A DNA stretch of 39,668 nucleotides from an uncultured Paracoccaceae bacterium (GCA_937944395.1 CALDYW010000060.1:1-39668), one strand, 5' to 3'; shown: positions 23,524 to 39,152, counted from the first letter of the stretch. Translations and numbers: made by a program. The notes: generated from the letters alone by a model not told the origin.

Positions 23524-23999
23524 GCCCCGGCCTCCGTCAGCAGCGCCTCGGCCGCCGCAGGATCGAGCCGGGCGAGGAGACGGCCGTCGAACATTCCCGC
23601 CGGGCCGCAGGCGCAGAGGCCGAGGCAGAACACCGGCTCGAGCGTCACCGCGCCGTCGCGCGTGGTGCCGTGCCAGTCCACCCCGAGGCGCGCCCTGACC
23701 GCCGCGGCGACGGCATCGCCCCCCGAGGCCTGGCAGGCCTCGGCGCGGCAGAGCTTGAGCACATGACGCCCGGCAGGTTCGGAGCGGAAATCGTGGTAGA
23801 AGGTCATCACCCCGAACACTTCGGCCCGGGTCAGGTTCAGCGCCTCGGCGATCACCGGCAGCGCCGCCTGCGGAACATGGCCGAAAGCGGCCTGGACTTC
23901 GTGCAGGATCGGCAAGAGCGGGCCTTCGAGGTCCGCGTAATCGGCCACGATCTCGCGAACGCGGTCGGCGAGGCCGGGCGGGGTGGCTTGGGCGTTCAT
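23520..23999 (-). CDS. fdsG: NAD-dependent formate dehydrogenase gamma subunit
   Basis: A 159-residue NuoE-like subunit with one [2Fe-2S] cluster. The helical N-terminal part (LEGPLLPILHEVQAAFGHVP) is followed by AEVFGVMTFYHDFR and the four cluster Cys in two pairs, LCRAEACQA and FCLGLCACGP. Together with FdsB it forms the diaphorase module. The ATG at 23999 starts MNAQATPPGLADRVREI; an upstream in-frame ATG at 24053 gives a poorly conserved extension and lies in the regulatory gap, so it was rejected. It is the first structural gene of the operon, 85 bases after the LysR gene. Confidence 0.94.
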   Translation of the reverse strand: MNAQATPPGLADRVREIVADYADLEGPLLPILHEVQAAFGHVPQAALPVIAEALNLTRAEVFGVMTFYHDFRSEPAGRHVLKLCRAEACQASGGDAVAAAVRARLGVDWHGTTRDGAVTLEPVFCLGLCACGPAGMFDGRLLARLDPAAAEALLTEAGA

Positions 24000-24071
24000 C
24001 GGGTTCTCCGGCGCTGGCGTACCGAATTTCGCCCTTCGGCATCGGAAAATCAAGCGCGACTTGCCGTTGTT

Positions 24072-24090
24072 CGATAGGATTCACCTATCG
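24072..24090. promoter_or_regulatory. LysR-type binding palindrome upstream of fdsG
   Basis: CGATAGGATTCACCTATCG has perfect 7-base arms around a five-base centre and contains ATAG-N7-CTAT, which includes the T-N11-A core of LysR-family sites. It covers the stop codon of the LysR gene and ends 72 bases before the fdsG start, a suitable place for activation of fdsGBACD. The pairing with the adjacent regulator is inferred. Confidence 0.6.
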
Positions 24091-24978
24091 CACATCCGGT
24101 TCGGCGGCGGCCCGCGCCGCCTCGATGAGTGCCGCCAGCACCGGCGTCAGCGGGTCGCGGTAGGGAGCGACGAGCCCGACGACATGTTCGGCCTCGGGTT
24201 CGACCAGCGGCACCGCCGCCAGGTCGGGCCGGTCGAGGAACATCGAGGCCGCCTGCACGGGCATGATCGTGGCGAAGCCGCCCGCCGCGACATGGGCGAT
24301 AAGCGTCACGAAGGAGTTGGATTCGAGCACCGGCATCGCGGTGACGCCCGCCTCGGCGAGGTGGCGGTTCACGATCCGCCGGTTCTGCATGTCGGGGGTC
24401 AGCAGGCAGAGCGGCAGCGCCGCCGCCTCGGCCCAGGGCACGGCCGACCGGCTGGCCAGGGCATGGCCCGCCGGCAGGATCAGCCGGTAGCGCTCGCGGT
24501 AGAGCGGCACCGCGGTCACCCGGCCGAGGGGGGCATCCTCGAGGTAGGTCAGCCCGGCGTCCACCTCGAGGTTCTCGAGCATCGCGAGGATCTCGGCGAA
24601 GGTGCGCGACAGCACCGTGAAGCGCACCGCCGGATGGCGGGCGAGGAAGGGCGCGGTCAGCCGCGGCACGGCCGCCAGCGCCGTCGGGACCGCCGCCAGA
24701 CGGAGGTTGCCGCTGAGCCCCGACCGTGCCGCCCGCATCTCGGCGCGCAGTGCGCGCGCGTCGGCGACGATCCGCCGCGCCCAGTCGAGCACCCGCGCGC
24801 CCTCGGGCGTCAGGCCGCGATAGCGCGACCCGCGCCAGACCAGCATCACCCCGAGTTCGGTCTCGAGCGCCTTGATCGCGGCCGAAAGCGTGGGCTGGCT
24901 GACCCCGCAGGCCTCGGCGGCGCGGCCGAAGTGCTCTTCGGTCGCGAGCGCGATGAACATCTCCAGCCGGTCGATCAT
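24085..24978 (-). CDS. LysR-family regulator, probable activator of the fds operon
   Basis: A 297-residue LysR-type regulator. The winged helix-turn-helix spans about residues 1-60 (LEMFIALATEEHFGRAAEAC, GVSQPTLSAAIKALETELG), followed by the linker helix (ARVLDWARRIVADARALRAE) and the two-lobe effector domain (LRLAAVPTALAAVPRL to the end). I used the ATG at 24978 (MIDRLEMF), the usual family start, with GGGAGGA a few bases upstream; an ATG 18 bases earlier is possible. It lies directly upstream of, and in the same direction as, fdsG, an arrangement known for FdsR-type regulators of formate dehydrogenase. Its effector may be formate, by analogy only. It diverges from glgP across 192 bases. Confidence 0.9.
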   Translation of the reverse strand: MIDRLEMFIALATEEHFGRAAEACGVSQPTLSAAIKALETELGVMLVWRGSRYRGLTPEGARVLDWARRIVADARALRAEMRAARSGLSGNLRLAAVPTALAAVPRLTAPFLARHPAVRFTVLSRTFAEILAMLENLEVDAGLTYLEDAPLGRVTAVPLYRERYRLILPAGHALASRSAVPWAEAAALPLCLLTPDMQNRRIVNRHLAEAGVTAMPVLESNSFVTLIAHVAAGGFATIMPVQAASMFLDRPDLAAVPLVEPEAEHVVGLVAPYRDPLTPVLAALIEAARAAAEPDVR

Positions 24979-25085
24979 CGGTCCTCCCGCCTCCATCCCC
25001 CCTTATCTGATGCCCCAAACCGCGCCACGGGGCGAGCACTGTGGCGGCGCTGCAAGAGCCCTCGCGCCGCGCCGCCGCAGGACGG

Positions 25086-25114
25086 TTGCGGCGCCGCCTG
25101 CGACCGGCGATAGA
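25086..25114 (+). promoter_or_regulatory. Candidate promoter of the glycogen operon
   Basis: TTGCGG (25086-25091) and GATAGA (25109-25114) are separated by 17 bases, 57 bases before the glgP ATG. Each hexamer has only three consensus matches, but the TTG and the spacing fit Rhodobacteraceae promoters. Confidence 0.3.
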
Positions 25115-25170
25115 AGTCCTCCAGACCGGGCGTGCCCCGGAGTGGACAGGCCGCAGGTCAGGGGAACGAC

Positions 25171-27558
<2,388 letters not shown>

Positions 27559-27607
27559 CGCCAGCGGTGCCGTTGCAAAGACACGAAAGGCGGCTAGGGT
27601 CGCGCGC

Positions 27608-29812
27608 ATGGCCACCGTTCCGCCGCCCCCGCCCGCCTTCCTGCCCGACGATGCGGCGCGTGCCATCGCCGAGGGCCGGCACGACGATCCCTTCGCCGTG
27701 CTGGGACCGCACCGCCGGGGGCGGGTGACGGTCGTCACGGCCTTCGATCCGGGAGCCGAGCGGCTGTCGGCGCTGACCGCGAAGGGCGAGGTGCCGCTTT
27801 ATCCGCACCCCGCGGTCCGCGGCCTGTTCGAAGGCAGGGTGCCCGCCGGCGCCTATCGCCTGAGGGGCGAGGCGCATGGCCAGGCCTGGGACTACGCCGA
27901 CGCCTACCGCTTCGGCCCGGTGCTGGGCGAGATCGACGAATACCTGATCGGCGAGGGCACGCACCGCCGGCTCTGGACGGCGCTGGGCGCCCATGTCCGC
28001 GAGCACGAGGGCGCGCGCGGAACCCATTTCGCGGTCTGGGCGCCCAATGCGCGGCGGGTCTCGGTGGTGGGCAGCTTCAACTTCTGGGACGGCCGCCGGC
28101 ACCCGATGCGCCGGCGCGGCGCCACCGGCGTGTGGGAGATCTTCGTGCCCGAGGTCGGCGAGGGCATGCCCTACAAGTACGAGATCATCGGCGCCGACGG
28201 ACATGCCCAGCCGCTGAAGGCCGACCCCGTCGGTTTCGGCGCCGAGCACCCGCCGGCGACCGCCAGCGTCGTGCGCGACATCTCGGGCTACGGCTGGAAG
28301 GACAGCGACTGGATGGCGGCGCGGGCCGAGCGCAACCGGCGCGAGTCCCCGATCTCGATCTACGAGGTGCATCTCGGCTCGTGGCGGCGGCGCTGGGACG
28401 AGGGCGGGCGGCCGCTCAGCTACCGCGAGGCGGCGGTCGAGCTGGTGGACTACGCCGCCGACATGGGCTTCACGCATCTCGAGTTCCTGCCGCTCTCCGA
28501 ACATCCCTTCGACGGGTCCTGGGGTTACCAGCCGGTCGGCCTCTATGCGCCGACGATCCGGCACGGCCCGCCGCACGAGTTCCGCGACCTCGTCGAGGCC
28601 GCCCATGCGAAGGGCCTCGGGGTCATCCTCGACTGGGTGCCCGGGCACTTCCCGACCGATGCGCACGGGCTCGCGCGCTTCGACGGCACCCATCTTTACG
28701 AACATGCCGACCCGAGGGAGGGCTTTCATCGGGACTGGAACACGCTGATCTACAACTTCGGCCGGCGCGAGGTGGCCAACTTCCTGGTCTCGAACGCGCT
28801 CTACTGGCTCGAGGAATACCATGTGGACGGGCTGAGGGTGGATGCGGTGGCCTCGATGCTCTACCGCGACTATTCGCGCCGCGAGGGCGAATGGATCCCG
28901 AACGTCCACGGCGGGCGCGAGAACCTCGAGGCGATCGCGCTGCTGCGGCGGATGAACGAGACCGTCTACGGCGAGGTGCCGGGGATCCTGACCGTGGCCG
29001 AGGAAAGCACGAGCTTTCCCGCGGTCAGCCAGCCCGTCCATGCCGGCGGGCTCGGCTTCGGCTTCAAGTGGAACATGGGCTGGATGAACGACACGCTCGA
29101 CTACATGCGGCGCGACCCGGTCCATCGCCGGCACCACCACGGCCAGATGACCTTCGGCCTGCTCTATGCCTTTTCCGAGAACTTCATCCTGCCGCTCAGC
29201 CACGACGAGGTGGTGCACGGCAAGGGCTCGATCCTCGGGCGGATGCCGGGCGCCACCGCCGAGGACCGCTTCGCCAACCTCCGCGCCTACTACGGCTTCA
29301 TGTGGGGGCACCCGGGCAAGAAGCTTCTGTTCATGGGCAGCGAGTTCGGGCAGGCGCACGAATGGAACCACGCTGCGGACCTCGACTGGGGCGCGGCGGC
29401 CCGGCCGCTGCATGCCGGGGTGCGGCGGCTGGTGCGCGACCTCAACGCGCTCTATCGCGCCACGCCCGCACTCTACCGCAAGGACTGCGAGGCCGGGGGC
29501 TTCGGCTGGATCGAGGCCGGCGCCGAGGACATCTCGGTCTTCGCCTGGGCGCGCTTCGGCGCGGCCGGCGACCCGCCGGCGGTGGTGATCGCCAACTTCA
29601 CCCCCGTCGAACGGACGCTCTGGCGCTGCGGCCTGCCGCGTCCGGGGCACTGGCGCGAGGCCCTGAACACCGACGCCGCCGCCTATGGCGGTGGCAACAT
29701 CGGCAACCTTGGCGGGGTGACGGCCGAGCCGGTCGGCTGGCACGGGATGGCGCAGTCCGCCCTTGTCACGCTACCGCCGCTCGCGACGCTGATCCTCGTG
29801 CACGATTCCTGA
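27608..29812 (+). CDS. glgB: 1,4-alpha-glucan branching enzyme
   Basis: A 734-residue GH13 enzyme that introduces alpha-1,6 branches. It has an N-terminal CBM48-type region in two parts ([13 protein letters not shown] and [20 protein letters not shown]), then the catalytic barrel: [40 protein letters not shown] (nucleophile Asp412), [10 protein letters not shown] (acid/base Glu465) and [13 protein letters not shown]. The C-terminal beta domain closes the protein. Its start lies 49 bases after glgP, with only a weak ribosome site (AGGG), but the preceding in-frame sequence belongs to the glgP region in another frame and is not conserved. Length is that of the classic E. coli-type enzyme. Confidence 0.96.
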   Translation: MATVPPPPPAFLPDDAARAIAEGRHDDPFAVLGPHRRGRVTVVTAFDPGAERLSALTAKGEVPLYPHPAVRGLFEGRVPAGAYRLRGEAHGQAWDYADAYRFGPVLGEIDEYLIGEGTHRRLWTALGAHVREHEGARGTHFAVWAPNARRVSVVGSFNFWDGRRHPMRRRGATGVWEIFVPEVGEGMPYKYEIIGADGHAQPLKADPVGFGAEHPPATASVVRDISGYGWKDSDWMAARAERNRRESPISIYEVHLGSWRRRWDEGGRPLSYREAAVELVDYAADMGFTHLEFLPLSEHPFDGSWGYQPVGLYAPTIRHGPPHEFRDLVEAAHAKGLGVILDWVPGHFPTDAHGLARFDGTHLYEHADPREGFHRDWNTLIYNFGRREVANFLVSNALYWLEEYHVDGLRVDAVASMLYRDYSRREGEWIPNVHGGRENLEAIALLRRMNETVYGEVPGILTVAEESTSFPAVSQPVHAGGLGFGFKWNMGWMNDTLDYMRRDPVHRRHHHGQMTFGLLYAFSENFILPLSHDEVVHGKGSILGRMPGATAEDRFANLRAYYGFMWGHPGKKLLFMGSEFGQAHEWNHAADLDWGAAARPLHAGVRRLVRDLNALYRATPALYRKDCEAGGFGWIEAGAEDISVFAWARFGAAGDPPAVVIANFTPVERTLWRCGLPRPGHWREALNTDAAAYGGGNIGNLGGVTAEPVGWHGMAQSALVTLPPLATLILVHDS

Positions 29813-29852
29813 AGGCGGCCGGAGGCGGCGCCCAGAGCGGAGGAGACGACCG

Positions 29853-31115
29853 ATGTCGAACACGAGGCTCTCGAGCCGTGCCATGGCCTTCGTGCTGGCC
29901 GGGGGGCGGGGATCGCGGCTGAAGGAACTCACCGACAACCGGGCGAAGCCCGCGGTCTATTTCGGGGGCAAGACCCGGATCATCGACTTCGCCCTGTCGA
30001 ACGCGCTGAACTCGGGGATCCGCAAGATGGCGATCGCCACCCAGTACAAGGCGCACAGCCTGATCCGGCACTGCCAGCGCGGCTGGAACTTCTTCCGCGC
30101 CGAGCGCAACGAATACCTCGACATCCTGCCGGCGAGCCAGCGCGTGGACGAGGTGAACTGGTATCAGGGCACCGCCGATGCCGTCTATCAGAACATCGAC
30201 ATCATCGACAGCTACGATGTGGACTTCGTCCTGATCCTGGCCGGCGACCACATCTACAAGCAGGACTACGAGGTGATGCTGGCCGATCACGTGAACTCGG
30301 GCGCCGATGCGACGGTGGGCTGCCTGACCGTTCCGCGCGGCGAGGCCTCGGCCTTCGGCGTCATGGCAGTCGATGCCTCGGGGCGCATCACCGACTTCGT
30401 CGAGAAGCCGCAGAACCCGACCGCGACTCCCGAGAACCCGGCGCTGGCGCTGGCCTCGATGGGCATCTACGTTTTCGGCTGGCCCTTCCTGCGCGACCTG
30501 CTGATCCGCGATGCGGCCGATCCGAAGTCCAGCCGCGACTTCGGCAAGGATCTGATCCCGCAGATCGTGGCGGGCGGCAAGGCGGTGGCGCACCGGTTCG
30601 AGCGCTCCTGCGTGCGCTCGAGCCCCGATGCGCCCGCCTACTGGCGCGACGTCGGCACGATCGACGCCTTCTGGAAGGCCAACATCGACCTGACCGACTT
30701 CACCCCCGAGCTCGACCTCTGGGACCGGAAATGGCCGATCTGGACCTATTCGGAAAGCGTGCCGCCGGCCAAGTTCATCCACGACCAGGACGGTCGGCGC
30801 GGCAGCGCGGTGTCCTCGATGGTTTCGGGCGGCTGCATCATCTCGGGCTCGGAGGTGCGCAACTCGCTGCTGTTCACCATGGTTCACGCCAATTCGTATT
30901 CCGTGCTCGATCATGCGGTGGTGCTTCCCTACGTCACCATCGGCCGGCACGCGCGGCTGAAGAACGTGGTGATCGATCGCGGCGTGACGATTCCGGCGGG
31001 CCTCGTGGTGGGCGAGGATCCCGAGGAGGATGCGAAGTGGTTCCGCGTGAGCGAGGGGGGCGTCACGCTGATCACCCGGCGGATGCTCGAGGCGCGGGAG
31101 GCCGCGCTGGGCTAG
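29853..31115 (+). CDS. glgC: Glucose-1-phosphate adenylyltransferase (ADP-glucose pyrophosphorylase)
   Basis: A 420-residue enzyme making ADP-glucose, the committed and allosterically controlled step of bacterial glycogen synthesis. The nucleotide-binding loop is [20 protein letters not shown], followed by [46 protein letters not shown] (catalytic Asp), and the sugar-binding EKPQNP and SMGIYVF segments. The C-terminal part ([20 protein letters not shown]) is a left-handed beta-helix of the hexapeptide type that carries regulatory contacts. In Rhodobacter relatives the enzyme responds to fructose-6-phosphate and fructose-1,6-bisphosphate; whether this one does is not visible. GGAGGAGACG precedes the ATG. 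A 90-base gap to glgA contains no obvious terminator. Confidence 0.97.
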   Translation: MSNTRLSSRAMAFVLAGGRGSRLKELTDNRAKPAVYFGGKTRIIDFALSNALNSGIRKMAIATQYKAHSLIRHCQRGWNFFRAERNEYLDILPASQRVDEVNWYQGTADAVYQNIDIIDSYDVDFVLILAGDHIYKQDYEVMLADHVNSGADATVGCLTVPRGEASAFGVMAVDASGRITDFVEKPQNPTATPENPALALASMGIYVFGWPFLRDLLIRDAADPKSSRDFGKDLIPQIVAGGKAVAHRFERSCVRSSPDAPAYWRDVGTIDAFWKANIDLTDFTPELDLWDRKWPIWTYSESVPPAKFIHDQDGRRGSAVSSMVSGGCIISGSEVRNSLLFTMVHANSYSVLDHAVVLPYVTIGRHARLKNVVIDRGVTIPAGLVVGEDPEEDAKWFRVSEGGVTLITRRMLEAREAALG

Positions 31116-31205
31116 AGCCTTCGCCTCCGCCCGACCGGGGCGGGCGTCGCCACCGGGGCGGGATGGAGCCGGAAGGAAGCTGGCACGGCCGAAGAGGTTC
31201 GCGAA

Positions 31206-32662
31206 ATGTCCGGACAACAGAGTGCAGCGGCGGGGCGGCCGGTGCTGTCGGTGGCCTCCGAGGTGGCGCCCCTGGTCAAGACCGGGGGGCTTGCGGATGT
31301 CGCCGGTGCGCTGCCGGGCGCGCTCGCCCCGCTCGGCTGGGATCTCGTCACGCTCGTTCCGGGTTATCCTGCGGTCCTTTCGGCCCTGGGGGACCGGCGC
31401 GAACTGTGGTGGTGGGGCGGCCTGTTCGGAGGCGAGGCGCGGCTTCTGGCCGGACGGGCGGCGGAGCTCGAGCTTCTGGTTCTCGATGCGCCGCATCTCT
31501 ATGCCCGGGGCGGCGGGCCCTATCTGGATGCCTCGGGCCGCGACTGGCCGGACAATCCCGAACGGTTCGCCGCCCTGTCCTGGGCTGCGGCCGAGGTGGC
31601 CATGGGTCGGGCAGGTGCCTTCCGGCCCGAGGTCGTTCACCTGCACGACTGGCAGGCGGGCCTCGTCCCGGCCTATCTTCGCGCCGCCGGGGCGACGCGA
31701 CCGGGCACGCTGGTCACCATCCACAACGTCGCCTTCCACGGGCTCGCCCCGGCCGAGCGGCTGGCGGCGCTGCAGCTGCCTGGCTGGACCTTCACCCCCG
31801 AGGGGCTGGAGTTCTGGGGCCGCATCAGCGCGCTGAAGGCGGCGCTGGTCTGGGCCGACCGGATCACCACGGTCAGCCCGACCTATGCCCGCGAGCTGCT
31901 GACGCCGGAGTTCGGCATGGGGATGGACGGGATCCTGCGCGCCCGGGCCGGCGTGCTGTCGGGCATCCTGAACGGGATCGACACCCGTCTGTGGAACCCG
32001 GCCGCCGACCCCGAGGTGCTGCCCTACACCACGCCCCGCGGCAAGGCGGCGAACCGCGTCCGGCTGATCGCCGAGGCGGAGCTTGGCAGGATCGAGGGGC
32101 CGCTCTGCGTGGTCGTCTCGCGGCTCTCCGAGCAGAAGGGGCTGGATCTGCTGCTGGCGGCCCTGCCGCGGCTGCTCGCTGCGGGGGGCGGGCTGGTGCT
32201 GCTCGGATCCGGGGATGCCCGGCTCGAGGCCGCCTTCCGCGCTGCGGCGGCGGCCGATCCGGCGCGGGTGGCGGTGCGGATCGGCTATGACGAGGCCCTG
32301 GCGCACCGGGTGTTCGCTGGCGGCGATGCGGTGATCGTGCCCTCGCGCTTCGAGCCCTGCGGGCTGACGCAGATGTACGGGCTGCGCTACGGCACCATTC
32401 CGGTGGTGACGCGCACCGGCGGGCTGGCCGACACGGTGATCGACGCCAACGAGGCGGCGCTGCGCGCCGGCGTGGCCACCGGCCTGATGGTGCATCCGCC
32501 GACCGCCGAGGCGCTGGGCGCGGCGCTCGGGCGGCTGGCGGCGCTGCATGCGGATCGGGCCGTCTGGGGGCGCCTGCAACGGGCGGCGATGAAGGCCGAC
32601 ATGGGCTGGTCGGCCTCGGCGCCGGCCTATGCCGCCATCTACCGGGATCTGGCCGGCGTCGG

Positions 32663-32666
<4 letters not shown>
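31206..32666 (+). CDS. glgA: Glycogen synthase (ADP-glucose)
   Basis: A 486-residue GT5 synthase with two Rossmann domains. The ADP-glucose-binding K-x-G-G-L motif is LVKTGGLADVAGALPGAL near residues 22-39. The N-terminal half continues with VVHLHDWQAGLVPAYLRA and TIHNVAFHG. The C-terminal nucleotide-binding domain has VVSRLSEQKGLDLLLAALP, then FEPCGLTQMYGLRYGTIPVV with the catalytic Glu, and TGGLADTV. Length is standard. It overlaps glgX by four bases (ATGA). The ribosome site is weak (AGAGG), so expression may depend partly on readthrough from glgC. Confidence 0.96.
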
Positions 32667-34734
<2,068 letters not shown>

Positions 34735-34738
<4 letters not shown>

Positions 34739-36651
34739 ACGCGCTGGCCGCGCTCGCCGCCGAAGCCGGGCTGATGCCCGGCTACCGCGACCAGACCGGG
34801 CGCTGGCACGAGGCGCCCGAGGCGACGGTGCGGGCGGCGCTGGCGGCGATGGACCTGCCCGCGGCGGACGAGGCCGAGGCGGCCGCGACGCTGGCGGCGC
34901 TGGTCGCGGCGCGGCAGTCGCGGCTGCTGCCGGAATGGGCGGTGGTCGAGGCCGGCCGCGCGGCCGAGCTGGCGGCGGGCGCGGACGGGGCCTGGTCGCT
35001 TGCGCTCGAGGACGGCGGCGCGGCAGGGGGCAGGGCGGAGGGGGGGCGACTGCCGCTGCCGCCGCTGCCGCCGGGGCGGCACCGGCTGACGCTCGGCCGG
35101 TCGCTCTGCTGGCTGATCGCCGCGCCGGCACGTCTTGCGCCGCCGCCGCGCCTCTGGGGGGTGACGCTGCCCCTCTACGGTCTTCCGCCCGAAGCCGCCG
35201 GCGGGGGGCTTGCGACCTACGACGATCTGGCCCTCTGGGCCGGGGTTCTGGCGCGCGCCGGCGCGGCCTTCGTTGGCATCAACCCCGTCCATGCCGGATT
35301 TCCCGAAGCGCCCGAGGCCTTCAGCCCCTATGCGCCCTCGCACCGCCGCCGCTATGCCACCCGCCATGTGGCTGCCGGCGAGCCGCCGCAGCCGGCCGGG
35401 CCGCTGGTGGACTACGCCGCGGCCTGGGCGGCGCGGAAGGCCGCTCTGGAAGCCGCCTTCGCGGCCGGCGGCGGGGCCGGCCCGGCCTTTGCCGGCTGGC
35501 GCACGCGGCAGGGCGCGGCGCTCGAGACCTTCGCGCTGCATCAGGCGCTCTCGGAACGGTTCGGCCCCTGGTGGACCGACTGGCCGGAGGCCTTGCGCCG
35601 CCCCGACAGCCCCGAGGCCCGCGCCTTCGCCCGCGACCATGCCCGACGGGTGGCCTTCCACGCCTGGCTGCAGTTCCGCGCCGAGGCCGGGCTGGCCGGG
35701 GCGCAGGCCGCGGCGAGGGGCGCGGGCATGGCGCTCGGCCTCTATCTCGATCTTGCGGTCGGCACGCATCCCGCCGGCGCCGAGACCTGGGCCGAGCGGC
35801 ACCTGTTCGCCCGGAATGTCTCGCTCGGCGCCCCGCCCGATGACTTCGCGCCCGAGGGCCAGACCTGGGGGGTCGCGCCCTTCTCGCCGCGCGCGCTCGT
35901 CGCCGACGGGTTCGCCGCCTTCGCCGCGACGCTCGCCGCGCAGCTGCGCTTCGCCGGAGTGCTGAGGATCGATCACATCCTGGGCTTCGAGCGCGCCTTC
36001 TGGGTGCCCGAGGCGGGGGCGCCGTCCGGCCTCTACGTGCGGATGCCGCGCGACGCGCTGCTCGCGGTCGCGCGGATCGAGGCGGCAAGGGCGGGTGCGA
36101 CGCTCGTCGGCGAGGACCTCGGCAACATCCCCGAAGGGCTGCAGGCGGCGCTGGCCGCATCCGGCATCCTCGGCTGCCGGGTGGCGATGTTCGAGCGCGA
36201 CTGGGCCACCGGCGGCTTCCGCGACAGCGCGGACTGGGACGCCGAGGTGCTGGCGAGCTTTGCAACCCATGACCTGCCCACATGGAAGGGCTGGCGCGCA
36301 GGGCGCGACATCGACTGGCGCGCGCGCCTCGGCCGCAGCAGCGACCCCGAGGCCGAGCGGCTCGCCCGCGCCGCCGAGGTCGCCCGCCTCGATGCCGTGA
36401 TCGGCGGGTCGGCGGGCGATGCCGCGGCGCTCACCCGCTTTCTCGGCCGGTCGGCGGCGCGGCTGGTCGCGCTGCAGATCGAGGACATCCTCGGCCTCGA
36501 GGAGCAGGCGAACCTGCCCGGCACCGTCCACGAGCACCCGAACTGGCGCCGCCGGCTGCCGCTCGGCGCGGCGGCGCTCGCCGCCGATCCGCGCCTTGCC
36601 GAGGCGGCGGCGATCATGAAATCCTGCGGCCGCGAGGGAGGAAGGCCATGA
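34735..36651 (+). CDS. malQ: 4-alpha-glucanotransferase (amylomaltase)
   Basis: A 638-residue GH77 enzyme that disproportionates the short maltodextrins left by phosphorylase and GlgX. The N-terminal 130 residues are divergent and Ala-rich. The conserved barrel starts at [13 protein letters not shown] and includes [53 protein letters not shown] (nucleophile Asp413), [13 protein letters not shown] (acid/base Glu460) and [12 protein letters not shown]. The usual Y-R-x-P-F-S-type loop is altered, as in other alphaproteobacterial MalQ. No maltose-uptake genes are adjacent, so it most likely serves internal glycogen turnover. Four-base overlaps on both sides. Confidence 0.9.
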
Positions 36652-38279
36652 GCGTGCTGACGATCGAGACCGCGCCCATCGAGGGGCAGAAGCCCGGCAC
36701 CTCGGGCCTCAGGAAGAAGACGCGCGAGTTCATGGGCCGCCACTACCTCGAGAACTTCGTCGCCGCCATCTTCGCCGCGACCGGCGGCCTGGCCGGCAAG
36801 ACGCTCGTGCTCGGCGGCGATGGACGCTACTTCAACGACCGCGCGGCGCAGGTGATCCTGCGCATGGCCGCCGCCGAGGGCGCGCGGCGGGTGATCGTCG
36901 GGCAGGGGGCGATCCTGTCCACTCCGGCGGCCTCGAACCTGATCCGCCAGCGCCGGACGGACGGCGGCATCATCCTGTCGGCCAGTCACAATCCCGGCGG
37001 CCCCGACGCGGACTTCGGGGTGAAGTTCAACACCCCGAACGGCGGCCCCGCGCCCGAGGAGGTGACGAACCGCATCCATGCCGAGACGCTGCGGCTTTCG
37101 TCCTACCGCATCCTCGAGGCGCAGGACGTGGACCTGTCGCGCCCCGGCATCTCGCGGCTCGGCGGGATGGAGGTCGAGGTCGTCGATCCGGTCGCCGACT
37201 ACCGGGCGCTGATGGAGCGGCTGTTCGATTTCCCGGCCATCGCGGCGATGATCGCCCGCGGCTTCCGCCTGCGCTTCGATGCGATGCACGCGGTCACCGG
37301 CCCCTATGCGCGCGCGATCCTCGAGGGCGCGCTGGGCGCGCCCGAGGGCAGCGTCGTCAACGCCACGCCCCTGCCCGACTTCGGCGGCGGCCACCCCGAC
37401 CCGAACCCGGTCTGGGCGCGGCCTCTCGTCGATCTGGTCATGGGGCCGGACGCGCCCGATTTCGCCGCCGCCTCCGACGGCGACGGCGACCGCAACATGA
37501 TCCTCGGCCGCGGCCTCTATGTCACCCCCTCGGACAGTCTGGCCGTCCTCGCCGCCAATGCCCGGCTCGCGCCGGGCTATGCGGGCGGGCTCAAGGGCGT
37601 GGCGCGCTCGATGCCGACCTCGGCGGCGGTGGACCGGGTGGCCGCCGCCCTCGGCATTCCCTGCCACGAGACGCCGACGGGCTGGAAGTTCTTCGGCAAC
37701 CTGCTCGACGCGGGCCTCGCCACGATCTGCGGCGAGGAGAGCTTCGGCACCGGTTCGGACCATGTGCGCGAGAAGGACGGGCTCTGGGCGGTGCTGATGT
37801 GGCTCAACATCCTGGCCGCGCGCGGCGAAGGCGTGGCCGCGGTCATGGCCGGCCACTGGCGCCGCTTCGGGCGCAACTACTACGCCCGGCACGATTACGA
37901 GGCGCTCGACCCGGCCCGCGCCGGGGCGATGATGGCCGCGCTGCGCGACCGGCTGCCGCAGCTGGCCGGCGGCGAGGCCGCCGGGCGGCGGATCGAGGCG
38001 GCCGACGAATTCGCCTATACCGACCCGGTGGACGGCGCGCGCTCGGAGGGGCAGGGGATCCGCATCCGGCTGGAGGGCGGCGGGCGGATCGTCTTGCGCC
38101 TGTCGGGCACGGGGACCGAGGGCGCGACCCTGCGCGTCTATCTCGAACAGGCCGAGGCGCGGCCCGACCGCCTGGACCTCGACCCGGCCGCGGTGCTCGC
38201 CCCTCTGGCGGCGGCGGCCGAGGCGCTGGCCGGCATCCGCGCGCACACGGGCCGCGCGGCGCCCGACGTCACGACCTGA
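36648..38279 (+). CDS. pgm: Alpha-D-phosphohexomutase (phosphoglucomutase)
   Basis: A 543-residue phosphoglucomutase of the alpha-PGM (PgmA) type, interconverting glucose-1-phosphate and glucose-6-phosphate and so linking the glycogen operon to central metabolism. Motifs in order are the substrate loop [10 protein letters not shown] near the N-terminus, [20 protein letters not shown] with the phosphorylated Ser113, the metal loop [26 protein letters not shown], and the C-terminal phosphate-binding [31 protein letters not shown] gives a strong ribosome site inside the end of malQ. It is the last gene of the operon, followed by 167 bases before clpP. Confidence 0.95.
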   Translation: MSVLTIETAPIEGQKPGTSGLRKKTREFMGRHYLENFVAAIFAATGGLAGKTLVLGGDGRYFNDRAAQVILRMAAAEGARRVIVGQGAILSTPAASNLIRQRRTDGGIILSASHNPGGPDADFGVKFNTPNGGPAPEEVTNRIHAETLRLSSYRILEAQDVDLSRPGISRLGGMEVEVVDPVADYRALMERLFDFPAIAAMIARGFRLRFDAMHAVTGPYARAILEGALGAPEGSVVNATPLPDFGGGHPDPNPVWARPLVDLVMGPDAPDFAAASDGDGDRNMILGRGLYVTPSDSLAVLAANARLAPGYAGGLKGVARSMPTSAAVDRVAAALGIPCHETPTGWKFFGNLLDAGLATICGEESFGTGSDHVREKDGLWAVLMWLNILAARGEGVAAVMAGHWRRFGRNYYARHDYEALDPARAGAMMAALRDRLPQLAGGEAAGRRIEAADEFAYTDPVDGARSEGQGIRIRLEGGGRIVLRLSGTGTEGATLRVYLEQAEARPDRLDLDPAAVLAPLAAAAEALAGIRAHTGRAAPDVTT

Positions 38280-38285
38280 GGGGAC

Positions 38286-38301
38286 CGGGCGGCAGCGCCC
38301 G
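38286..38301 (+). terminator. Possible terminator of the glycogen operon
   Basis: CGGGCG (38286-38291) pairs with CGCCCG (38296-38301) over a GCAG loop, seven bases after the pgm stop codon. A short GTT follows, not a real U-run, so efficiency is doubtful. Confidence 0.4.
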
Positions 38302-38368
38302 TGCCGTTAACGCGCTGTCAACCGCGACGGACCCAGGCTGGCGCGCGGACCGGCGGTGCCCGCGCCCC

Positions 38369-38396
38369 TTGCAGCCCCCGGGGGGCACAACTAAGA
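38369..38396 (+). promoter_or_regulatory. Candidate promoter of clpP
   Basis: TTGCAG (38369-38374) and CTAAGA (38391-38396) are 16 bases apart. The CTTG at 38368 followed by an A/C-rich -10 could alternatively be read as a heat-shock (RpoH) promoter, which is known for clpP in proteobacteria. Both readings are weak matches. Confidence 0.3.
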
Positions 38397-38446
38397 CTCA
38401 CGCAACAGCGGCCGGCGGCGGCCCGCGAGCAGCAGAGGCCCGAGCG

Positions 38447-39073
38447 ATGCGCGACCCGATCGACACCTACATGAACATGCTCGTGCCGATGGTGGTCGAG
38501 CAGACGTCGCGCGGCGAACGCGCCTACGACATCTTCTCGCGGCTGCTCAAGGAGCGGATCATCTTCCTGTCGGGTCCGGTGCACGACGGCATGTCGAGCC
38601 TGATCGTGGCGCAGCTGCTGTTCCTCGAGTCGGAGAACCCGTCGAAGGAAATCTCCATGTACATCAACAGCCCCGGCGGCGTCGTGACCTCGGGGCTGTC
38701 GATCTACGACACCATGCTCTACATCAAGCCGAAGGTCTCGACGCTGGTGGTCGGGCAGGCCGCCTCGATGGGCTCGCTGCTGCTCGCCGCCGGCGAGAAG
38801 GGGATGCGCTTCAGCCTGCCGAACAGCCGGATCATGGTGCACCAGCCCTCGGGCGGCTACCAGGGCCAGGCCACCGACATCTGGATCCACGCTCAGGAAA
38901 CGCTGAAGCTCAAGCAACGGCTGAACGAGATCTACGTCCGCCATACCGGCCAGGACCTTGCCACCGTCGAGGCCGCGCTCGAGCGCGACCGGTTCATGTC
39001 GCCCGAGGAGGCCAGGGACTGGGGGCTGATCGACGAGATCGTCGAGAGCCGGGCGAAGGCTGCCGAGGGTTGA
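38447..39073 (+). CDS. clpP: ATP-dependent Clp protease proteolytic subunit
   Basis: A 208-residue serine peptidase that assembles as a double seven-membered ring and degrades substrates fed by ClpX or ClpA in the cytoplasm. The catalytic triad has Ser107 in [14 protein letters not shown], His132 in [12 protein letters not shown] and an Asp expected in the following helix region. The axial and handle segments ([38 protein letters not shown]) are conserved. The N-terminus [20 protein letters not shown] would be processed after assembly, as in E. coli. AGAGG lies about nine bases before the ATG. Long open sequence upstream is unrelated. Confidence 0.97.
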   Translation: MRDPIDTYMNMLVPMVVEQTSRGERAYDIFSRLLKERIIFLSGPVHDGMSSLIVAQLLFLESENPSKEISMYINSPGGVVTSGLSIYDTMLYIKPKVSTLVVGQAASMGSLLLAAGEKGMRFSLPNSRIMVHQPSGGYQGQATDIWIHAQETLKLKQRLNEIYVRHTGQDLATVEAALERDRFMSPEEARDWGLIDEIVESRAKAAEG

Positions 39074-39123
39074 GCGGGCGGGCACGCCGTCGGCCCATGG
39101 CTGGCGGCGCGTCACATTTGGCG

Positions 39124-39152
39124 TTGTATGGCGCCGGGGGCTGACCTAGACT
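39124..39152 (+). promoter_or_regulatory. Candidate promoter of clpX
   Basis: TTGTAT (39124-39129) and TAGACT (39147-39152) are 17 bases apart, ending 46 bases before the clpX ATG. This would give clpX its own transcript in addition to readthrough from clpP. Confidence 0.4.
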
